A stretch of 64,000 bases of DNA from contig NZ_BMQA01000011.1 of the NCBI RefSeq assembly GCF_014647875.1, positions 62,001 through 126,000 of the forward strand. Reading direction: 5' to 3'. The stretch is from Streptomyces brasiliensis (GTDB lineage: Bacteria > Actinomycetota > Actinomycetes > Streptomycetales > Streptomycetaceae). Positions 54,282 through 64,000 of this stretch are shown piece by piece. Made by a program: the position numbers and the translations under genes. Under the pieces are notes generated by a model. The model ran no database searches, was not told where the DNA came from, and saw only the letters and a list, made by a program, of their open reading frames with translations. Within the stretch, counting starts at the first letter, position 1; every line of letters starts with the position of its first letter.

Positions 54282-55778
54282 TCAGTCCCGGATCACCGGG
54301 AAGCGGCGGGGCGCCAGGAGCAGCAGCACCAGGAACGCGAGCACCGCCGCGCACCCCGCTCCGAAGTACACCGTGTGCACGGCGTCGGCGATCGCCCGTC
54401 GCGTCGCCTCCGGCGCCGTACCCGCGTCCAGTCCCTGGGTCACCGAGTCCAGGTCGCCCGCACCGCCCAGCCGCGCGGCCAGCACGCCGTTGGCGACCGC
54501 ACCGAAGAGCGCGGCGCCCACGGTCTGCCCGGTCTGCCGGCAGAACAGCACCGACGCGGTCGTCGTGCCGCGTTCCGCCCAGCCCACCGTCGACTGCACG
54601 CCGACGATCAGCGGCAGCTGGAACAGGCCCAGCGCGCCGCCGAGCAGCAGCATCAGCAGCGTCGGCTGCCAGGCCGCCCCGGGGTAGGGCAGGAACGGGA
54701 ACGCGAACAGGATCAGCGACGCCGTGCCGATGCCGAGCAGTGCGGTGTTGCGAAAGCCGATGCGCCGGTACACGTGCTGGCTCAGCGCGGCCGACACCGG
54801 CCAGCTCAGCGTCCACACGGACAGCACGAATCCGGCGGCCACGGGGGCGAGGCCGAGCACCGACTGCGCGTACGTCGGCAGGAACACCGACGGCGCCACC
54901 ATCAGCAGGCCCATGACGCCGAGCGCGAGATTGACCGCCGCGATCGTGCGGCGGCGCCACACCCAGCCGGGGATGATCGGCTCCGGCGCGCGCCGTTCCA
55001 CCAACACCACCAGCGCGACCAGCGCGAGCCCGGTGGTGAACAGCGCGAGCGACGGCGCGGACAGCCAGGCCCACGCCACCCCGCCCTGCACCAGTGCGGT
55101 CAGCAGCACACCGCCGCACGCGAACACCGCGAGCGCCCCCGCCCAGTCGATGCGCGGGCGCGTGCGCGGCTCGCGCGCCGGCTCGTGCAGATGACGGACG
55201 ATCAGCCAGAGTGCGGCCGCGCCGATCGGCAGATTGACGAGGAAGATCCAGCGCCAGTCCGCGTACGTAGCCAGAATGCCGCCGAGCCCGGGACCCGCGA
55301 CCGCCGACACCGCCCACACGGTCGACAGCTTGGACTGGATCTTCGGGCGTTCCTCGAGCGGATACAGGTCGGCCGCGAGCGTCTGCACCGTGCCCTGCAA
55401 CGCCCCGCCACCCAGGCCCTGCACGATGCGGAACGCGATCAGCGCCCCCATGTTCCAGGCGAGCGCGCACAGCAGGGAGCCCAGCAGGAAGACTGCGGCG
55501 CCCGCGACCAGGACCGGTTTGCGGCCGAAGGTATCGGAGAGCTTGCCGTACACGGGGAGGGTGACGGTGACGGCGAGCAGATAGCCGGAGAACAGCCAGG
55601 AGAAGACGGAGAAGCCGCCGAGGTCACCGACGATCTGCGGTACGGCCGTCGAGACGACGGTGGAGTCGAGGGCCGCCAGCGCCATCGCCAGCATCAGGGC
55701 CGCGACGACCGCGCCACGCGCGCGCGTGCCGGTGCCCTGTGCCGTGCCGCCGTGTATCGCGGGTTTCGTGTCGTCCAC
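54282..55778 (-). CDS. MFS multidrug exporter (DHA2, 14-helix type)
   Basis: 498 residues with about 14 helices. Motif A is GKLSDTFGRKPVLVAGA between helices 2 and 3, antiporter motif C is VAGPGLGGILATYADWRWIF, and ALDSTVVSTAVPQI is the DHA2 helix-1 motif. Exports drugs or metabolites with protons. The GTG at 55778 has AAGGGGA upstream; a longer frame to 55889 lacks one. No TetR-type repressor is adjacent. Confidence 0.9.
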   Translation of the reverse strand: MDDTKPAIHGGTAQGTGTRARGAVVAALMLAMALAALDSTVVSTAVPQIVGDLGGFSVFSWLFSGYLLAVTVTLPVYGKLSDTFGRKPVLVAGAAVFLLGSLLCALAWNMGALIAFRIVQGLGGGALQGTVQTLAADLYPLEERPKIQSKLSTVWAVSAVAGPGLGGILATYADWRWIFLVNLPIGAAALWLIVRHLHEPAREPRTRPRIDWAGALAVFACGGVLLTALVQGGVAWAWLSAPSLALFTTGLALVALVVLVERRAPEPIIPGWVWRRRTIAAVNLALGVMGLLMVAPSVFLPTYAQSVLGLAPVAAGFVLSVWTLSWPVSAALSQHVYRRIGFRNTALLGIGTASLILFAFPFLPYPGAAWQPTLLMLLLGGALGLFQLPLIVGVQSTVGWAERGTTTASVLFCRQTGQTVGAALFGAVANGVLAARLGGAGDLDSVTQGLDAGTAPEATRRAIADAVHTVYFGAGCAAVLAFLVLLLLAPRRFPVIRD

Positions 55779-56269
55779 GGGATCCCCTTCCCAGGCTTCT
55801 GCTTGGCTCCTGCACCTATCGCCGCAGCACAGCTTCCCACTTGTCCCGCCCGCCGCCCGACCACCGCCGCTCAACGACGCGCTTCGCACGGCACCTGTCG
55901 ATGGCGGCGGGAGGGTGGAGGCTCACAGCGCCGATGAGTGGACCCGACCCCGAGAAGGACTCCACCCGGCGGTGGACAGCCCCTAGGGGTCCCTCCGTAC
56001 TACGGCTCGGGGAGGGTTCGTACCGGCGGAGGACGAGACGGCCCCCGCGCAGTCCTTAACCTGGCTTTACGCCGCCGGGGGGCGGCTGTCCGAACCGGCG
56101 GGGGTGGGGTTTTCCCCAGCACAAGACGGGGCTTCGCACCAGCGCGCGGCACCCCCGTCGCCCGCGAGACTCATCGACGTACCGCTTCGCATCTCATCGA
56201 CCCACCACTTCGCACCATCGGCGGGACACTGCCCGCCACCCATCTGCTGACCGACATAGGAGACTTACC
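55779..56269. other. Non-coding divergent region of about 490 bases
   Basis: Lies between the MFS gene and the ABC ATPase gene, which point away from each other. No gene with family features is seen. Contains a partly palindromic CCCTCCGTACTACGG and GGGAGGG near 55989-56018, and the AT-richer TCCTTAACCTGGCTTTACG near 56055, which are candidates for regulatory or promoter sites. The ABC ribosome site AGGAGA is at its right end. Confidence 0.4.
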
Positions 56270-57058
56270 GTGACATCGGCTGTGACCATTCCCAGGCACG
56301 GGGGCACTGGAGCGCGTACGGCCGTTGCCGCGCGGGCGCGGCAGGTCGTCAAGGCGTACGGGTCCGGGGAGACCCGTGTCGTCGCCCTCGACCACGTCGA
56401 CGTGGACATCGCCCGCGGCCAGTTCACCGCGATCATGGGCCCCTCGGGGTCCGGCAAGTCCACCCTCATGCACTGCCTCGCCGGGCTCGACACCGTGACG
56501 AGCGGTCAGATCCACCTCGACGAGACCGAGATCACCGGCCTCAAGGACAAGAAGCTCACGCAGTTGCGCCGGGACCGGATCGGGTTCATCTTCCAGGCGT
56601 TCAACCTGCTGCCGACGCTCAACGCGCTCGAGAACATCACGCTGCCCATGGACATCGCCGGCCGCAAGCCGGACCGGGCCTGGCTGGACCGGGTCGTGGA
56701 GACCGTCGGCCTCGCCGGGCGGCTCAAGCACCGGCCCACCCAGCTCTCCGGCGGCCAGCAGCAGCGTGTCGCCGTCGCCCGCGCCCTGGCCGCCCGCCCG
56801 GAGATCATCTTCGGTGACGAGCCGACCGGAAACCTCGACTCGCGCGCGGGTGCCGAGGTGCTGGGCTTCCTGCGCCGCTCGGTGGACGAACTGGGCCAGA
56901 CCATCGTGATGGTCACCCACGACCCGGTCGCCGCCTCCTACGCGGACCGGGTGCTCTACCTCGCCGACGGCCGGATCGTCGACGAGATGTACAAGCCGAC
57001 CGCGGACGCCGTCCTCGACCGCATGAAGGACTTCGACGCCAGGGGGCGCACGTCATGA
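56270..57058 (+). CDS. MacB-type ABC transporter ATP-binding protein
   Basis: 262 residues. Walker A GPSGSGKSTLMHCLAGLD, signature LSGGQQQRVAVARALAARPE and Walker B IIFGDEPTGNLDSRAG; the order and the D-loop are those of the LolD/MacB group. A 30-residue basic N-terminus precedes VVKAYGSGETRVVALDHVDV. GTG at 56270 with AGGAGA upstream. Its stop overlaps the permease ATG (ATGA). Such pairs move lipids, peptides or drugs by mechanotransmission, not by classical import. Confidence 0.93.
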   Translation: MTSAVTIPRHGGTGARTAVAARARQVVKAYGSGETRVVALDHVDVDIARGQFTAIMGPSGSGKSTLMHCLAGLDTVTSGQIHLDETEITGLKDKKLTQLRRDRIGFIFQAFNLLPTLNALENITLPMDIAGRKPDRAWLDRVVETVGLAGRLKHRPTQLSGGQQQRVAVARALAARPEIIFGDEPTGNLDSRAGAEVLGFLRRSVDELGQTIVMVTHDPVAASYADRVLYLADGRIVDEMYKPTADAVLDRMKDFDARGRTS

Positions 57059-59622
57059 CCGTCCTGAAGACCTCGATGCGCAACTTCTTCGCGCACAAGG
57101 GACGCATGGCGCTGTCGGCGATCGCCGTGCTGCTGTCGGTGGCGTTCGTGTGCGGCACGCTCGTGTTCACCGACACGATGGACACCACGTTCGACCGGCT
57201 GTTCTCGGTGACCGCGTCCGACGTCACGGTCGCACCGAAGGACGCCAAGAGCGACGAGACGCCGCAGAACGGCGTCCCGCTGTCGCTGCCCGCCTCCGCC
57301 CTCAAGCGCGTCACGGCCGCGGACGGCGTCAAGTCGGCCGAGGGCTCCGTCAGTTCGATGAACGTCACTGTCGTCGACAGCCACAACGACAACATGGGCT
57401 CCACCACCGGCGCGCCGACCATCGCCGGCAACTGGACGAACAACGACCTGCGGTCCATGGAGATCAGCTCCGGGCACGCCCCGCGCGGGCCGGACGAGGC
57501 GATGGTCGACGCCGACACCGCCGACAAGCACCACCTGAAGATGGGCGACGAACTGCGCACCATCGCCCAGACCGGTGACTTCACGGCCCGCATCGTCGGC
57601 ATCGCCACGTTCAAGGTCACCAACCCCGGTGCGGCGGTCGTCTACTTCGACACCCCCACCGCCCAGCGCGAACTGCTCGGCACCACGGGCCGGTTCACCC
57701 AGATCAACGTCAACGCGGCGGTCGGAGTCTCCGACGAGCAGCTCAAGCGGAACGTCGTGCAGACGCTCGGCGCGGGGACGTACAAGTTCCAGACCGCCAA
57801 GGAGAACGCCGACGAGAACCGCGCGGGTGTCGGCGAGTTCATGAACGTCATCAAGTACGCCATGCTCGGCTTCGCCGGGATCGCGTTCCTGGTGGGCATC
57901 TTCCTGATCATCAACACCTTCTCGATGCTGGTCGCCCAGCGCACCCGCGAGATCGGCCTGATGCGGGCGATCGGCTCCTCCCGCGGCCAGGTCAACCGGT
58001 CGGTGCTGGTCGAGGCGCTGCTGCTCGGTTTCGTCGGCTCGATCCTCGGCGTCGGCGCCGGCGTCGGCATCGCGATCGGCCTGATGAAGCTCATGGGAGC
58101 GGCGGGCATGGACCTGTCGACCCGGGACCTGACCGTCAAGGCGACCACCCCGGTCGTGGGCCTGCTCCTCGGCGTGATCGTCACCGTCCTCGCCGCCTAC
58201 CTCCCGGCCCGCCGCGCCGGCAAGGTCTCTCCGATGGCCGCACTGCGCGACGCCGGTACCCCGGCCGACCGCAGGGCGGGCCTGGTCCGGGCCCTGATCG
58301 GCCTGGTCCTCACCGGTGCCGGCGCCGCCGCCCTGTACGCGGCGGCCACGGCCAAGAAGGCGAGCGACGGCTCGCTCGTCCTCGGCGCGGGCATCGTGCT
58401 CACCCTGATCGGCTTCGTCGTCATCGGCCCGCTGCTGGCCGGCGGAGTGGTCCGCCTCATCAGCGCGGTCCTGCTGCGGGCCTTCGGCCCCGTCGGCCGT
58501 CTGGCCGAACGCAACGCCCTGCGCAACCCGCGCCGTACGGGTGCCACGGGCGCGGCCCTGATGATCGGCCTCGCGCTGGTCGCCTGCCTGTCCGTGGTCG
58601 GCTCCTCCATGGTCGCCTCCGCCACCAGCGAGCTGGACAAATCGGTCGGCGCGGACTTCATCGTCGAGGGCAACCAGCGCATCGTCCCGAAGGCCGAACA
58701 AGCCATGGAGCACTCGCCCGGCCTGGCCCATGTCACCCGCTACAAGATGCTCGACGCCACGCTGACCTCGCCGGACGGCAGGACCAAGGAGTGGCCGGTC
58801 ACGGCGGCCGACCCGTCGTACGCCCAGGACCTGCGCCGCGCGACCACGCAGGGCACGCTCTCGGCCGCCTACGGCAAGGACGCCATGTCCGTCGGTACCG
58901 ACTACGCCAAGAAGTACGGCGTCCACCTCGGCGACACCCTCACCGTGGCCTTCAAGGGTGGCGACACGGCGAAGCTCAAGGTGGCGGCCATCACGGACGA
59001 CGCCACCGCCATCGACCAGGGCGCGCACTACATGAGCATCGCGACCATGGAGAAGTACGTTCCCGCGGACAGGATCCCGCCGAACGTGATCATGTTCGCC
59101 AAGGCCAAGGAGGGCCAGGAGAAGCAGGCGTACGCGGCGCTGAAGAAGTCCCTGAAGCCCTACCCCCAGTACCAGGTCCGTGACCAGACCGACTACAAGC
59201 AGGAACTGAAGGACCAGATCGGCCAGCTCCTGAACATGGTCTACGGCCTGCTCGCCCTGGCGATCATCGTCGCGGTCCTGGGCGTCGTGAACACCCTGGC
59301 CCTCTCGGTGGTCGAGCGGACGAGGGAGATCGGCCTCATGCGGGCCATCGGGCTCTCCCGCCGCCAGCTGCGCCGCATGATCCGCTTGGAGTCCGTGGTC
59401 ATCGCCCTCTTCGGCGCCCTCCTCGGCCTCGGCCTGGGCATGGGCTGGGGCGCCACGGCCCAGAAACTCCTGGCCCTGGAGGGCCTGGGAGTCCTGGACA
59501 TCCCCTGGCCGACGATCATCGGCGTGTTCCTCGGCTCGGCCCTGGTGGGCCTGTTTGCGGCGCTGATCCCGGCGTTCAGGGCGGGGCGGATGAACGTACT
59601 GAACGCGATCGCGACGGACTAG
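57055..59622 (+). CDS. FtsX-like ABC permease (MacB/duplicated FtsX type)
   Basis: 855 residues. A helix near the N-terminus (MALSAIAVLLSVAFVCGTLV), an extracellular MacB-PCD domain (~45-260), three helices with the FtsX core (FLIINTFSMLVAQRTREIGL, RAIGSSRGQVNRSVLVEALL), a middle pair, a second extracellular domain (~520-730) and a second FtsX core (LALSVVERTREIGLMRAIGL). This is the long actinobacterial form with duplicated FtsX units. Operon with the ATPase before it. Terminator at 59677. Substrate not known. Confidence 0.92.
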   Translation: MTVLKTSMRNFFAHKGRMALSAIAVLLSVAFVCGTLVFTDTMDTTFDRLFSVTASDVTVAPKDAKSDETPQNGVPLSLPASALKRVTAADGVKSAEGSVSSMNVTVVDSHNDNMGSTTGAPTIAGNWTNNDLRSMEISSGHAPRGPDEAMVDADTADKHHLKMGDELRTIAQTGDFTARIVGIATFKVTNPGAAVVYFDTPTAQRELLGTTGRFTQINVNAAVGVSDEQLKRNVVQTLGAGTYKFQTAKENADENRAGVGEFMNVIKYAMLGFAGIAFLVGIFLIINTFSMLVAQRTREIGLMRAIGSSRGQVNRSVLVEALLLGFVGSILGVGAGVGIAIGLMKLMGAAGMDLSTRDLTVKATTPVVGLLLGVIVTVLAAYLPARRAGKVSPMAALRDAGTPADRRAGLVRALIGLVLTGAGAAALYAAATAKKASDGSLVLGAGIVLTLIGFVVIGPLLAGGVVRLISAVLLRAFGPVGRLAERNALRNPRRTGATGAALMIGLALVACLSVVGSSMVASATSELDKSVGADFIVEGNQRIVPKAEQAMEHSPGLAHVTRYKMLDATLTSPDGRTKEWPVTAADPSYAQDLRRATTQGTLSAAYGKDAMSVGTDYAKKYGVHLGDTLTVAFKGGDTAKLKVAAITDDATAIDQGAHYMSIATMEKYVPADRIPPNVIMFAKAKEGQEKQAYAALKKSLKPYPQYQVRDQTDYKQELKDQIGQLLNMVYGLLALAIIVAVLGVVNTLALSVVERTREIGLMRAIGLSRRQLRRMIRLESVVIALFGALLGLGLGMGWGATAQKLLALEGLGVLDIPWPTIIGVFLGSALVGLFAALIPAFRAGRMNVLNAIATD

Positions 59623-59676
59623 CCGCCGCAGGCTCGGCTGTCGGTACGACCACCGCATACGGGGGCAACGGGGAAA

Positions 59677-59718
59677 GCCCGGCGTCGAGGAGTCTCGGGG
59701 GACTTTTCGACGCCGGGC
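59677..59718 (+). terminator. Terminator after the ABC permease
   Basis: An 18-base stem: GCCCGGCGTCGAGGAGTC with GACTTTTCGACGCCGGGC, where two G-T pairs replace G-C, and a 6-base loop. Located 55 bases after the stop. Confidence 0.87.
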
Positions 59719-59891
59719 CTGTTTCTCGATCGTTCGGTGCCTCTCGACCTACCGGGGTTCTGGGGCGGAGCCGCAAGGGTTGTCCACAGCCAACGGCGCA
59801 AGGCGACGCCAAGTCGTAGGCTTGGGACCCCCGGCCCCTCACATGTGTCGGGTTCTTCGCGTTACCCACCTCCCGGACGGAAAACCCCTCC

Positions 59892-63449
<3,558 letters not shown>

Positions 63450-63489
63450 ACCCAGCCGGTCGAGTCCGGTGCGATGGGGGGAGTCGGTC

Positions 63490-64000
63490 ATGTCCGAGCA
63501 GGTCAGCAAGGCGGCCGAGGATCAGACGGAGGGGGACGACGGGGTGGAGCCGGCGCGGGTGCGGCAGCTCTGGCATCTGCTGGAACCGCTGCACGCGGTC
63601 CTCTACTACGCGCCGGAGGTCTTCGAGGAGGCGGCCGCGCTCGGGTACGCGGTCGAGGACCGCTGGCCGAGCTATTTCCCGCTGCGCGCGGCGCCGTTGG
63701 GAGCCGTCGGCAGCGAACGGGTGGCCTCCGCCTTCTACAGCTTCAACCCCCACACGGTCGCCGGGCACATCGACCAGGCCTGGACGATCGCGAGCCCACG
63801 GCAGGTCCTGGAGGCGCGCCTGCGGGGGATCGACCGGGCCTACCGCGCCCTTCTCGGCGACCGTGTCGACACCCCCGAACTGGCCGAGGCCGCGGCCCTG
63901 GCCCGGGGCGCGGCCGAGGCGGCGAACACCGCGGGCCGCCCGCTCGCCGCGGCGAGCGCCGAACTGCCCTGGCCCGACGCTCCCCACCTGCAGTTGTGGC
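63490..64000 (+). CDS. SCO6745-family protein (3' end cut by window)
   Basis: ATG at 63490 is followed by MSEQVSKAAEDQTEGDDGVE and then VRQLWHLLEPLHAVLYYAPE, VFEEAAALGYAVEDRWPSYF and AAPLGAVGSERVASAFYSFN. The segment LHAVLYYAPE...GYF.SRAAPLG is typical of the SCO6745/SalK-like family, whose function is not established. About 170 codons are present; the frame is open to the right edge. It lies 40 bases downstream of mfd on the same strand. No ribosome site stands out beyond GGGGGGAG before the start. Confidence 0.75.
   Translation, partial: MSEQVSKAAEDQTEGDDGVEPARVRQLWHLLEPLHAVLYYAPEVFEEAAALGYAVEDRWPSYFPLRAAPLGAVGSERVASAFYSFNPHTVAGHIDQAWTIASPRQVLEARLRGIDRAYRALLGDRVDTPELAEAAALARGAAEAANTAGRPLAAASAELPWPDAPHLQLW

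Noticed and set aside
56956-59658. 900-codon open frame on the minus strand
   Set aside because: Exactly covers the FtsX-like permease, whose plus-strand product has clear motifs; the minus frame has none.

Overview
The window is chromosomal DNA of a high-GC actinomycete, almost certainly Streptomyces. The reasons are very strong G/C bias at third codon positions, many GTG starts, an SsgA-like sporulation protein, a galTEK operon, a protein O-mannosyltransferase, an Rpf-type muralytic enzyme, LuxR-type orphan regulators, and the near absence of the TTA codon (one in-frame TTA found). The gene order matches the S. coelicolor core region I remember around SCO3109 to SCO3160. This is a core chromosomal segment, not a plasmid, prophage or integrative element, and I see no transposase or CRISPR array.

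Layout. 1-3615 (minus): a CbiMN-Q-O ECF transporter for cobalt or nickel, followed by a serine hydrolase cut by the window edge; a Nur-like operator lies over a predicted leaderless promoter. 3782-9458: ssgE, two tandem penicillin-binding proteins and the mannosyltransferase pmt, i.e. cell-wall and secreted-protein functions. 9554-15654 (plus): rsmI, a zinc-ribbon protein, a TatD nuclease, rpfB (with a TTA codon), rsmA and ispE. 15667-23253: a Uma2-family protein, an ABC-F ATPase, two paralogous Pro-rich membrane-anchored beta-propeller proteins and an orphan LuxR regulator with a degenerate receiver. 23315-28757: a sodium/solute symporter and a small membrane protein divergent from galT-galE-galK, with repeats typical of operators between them. 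28750-34023: a GNAT enzyme, a second LuxR regulator, tamR/tam with a four-unit operator array, a glyoxalase-fold protein, and a desaturase/TetR pair with its own tandem operator. 34218-42000: ppc, a membrane protein, pth, rplY, prs, glmU and a tRNA-Gln.

42012-51000 is the most unusual part. It starts with an HTH plus LAGLIDADG-like protein abutting the tRNA and an orphan histidine kinase. Then comes a four-gene divergent cluster combining SUKH (immunity-type) domains with toxin-type nucleic-acid enzymes: a YwqJ-like deaminase, a WHH nuclease fused to SUKH, and a 1032-residue protein with an Imm35-like domain, a Pro/Gly-rich linker, a compact deaminase-like domain and SUKH-4. No secretion signal was seen. 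A DivIVA-like coiled-coil gene follows. 51079-64000 returns to ordinary genes: an ActP-type symporter with a DUF485 partner, an SDR protein, an MFS exporter, a MacB-like ABC pair, mfd, and a SCO6745-type protein cut by the window end.

Many convergent or operon-end boundaries carry strong GC-rich hairpins. Two short dispersed palindromic repeat families are visible, one copy lying inside the symporter coding sequence. Names rest on motifs and remembered family features; no database search was run.
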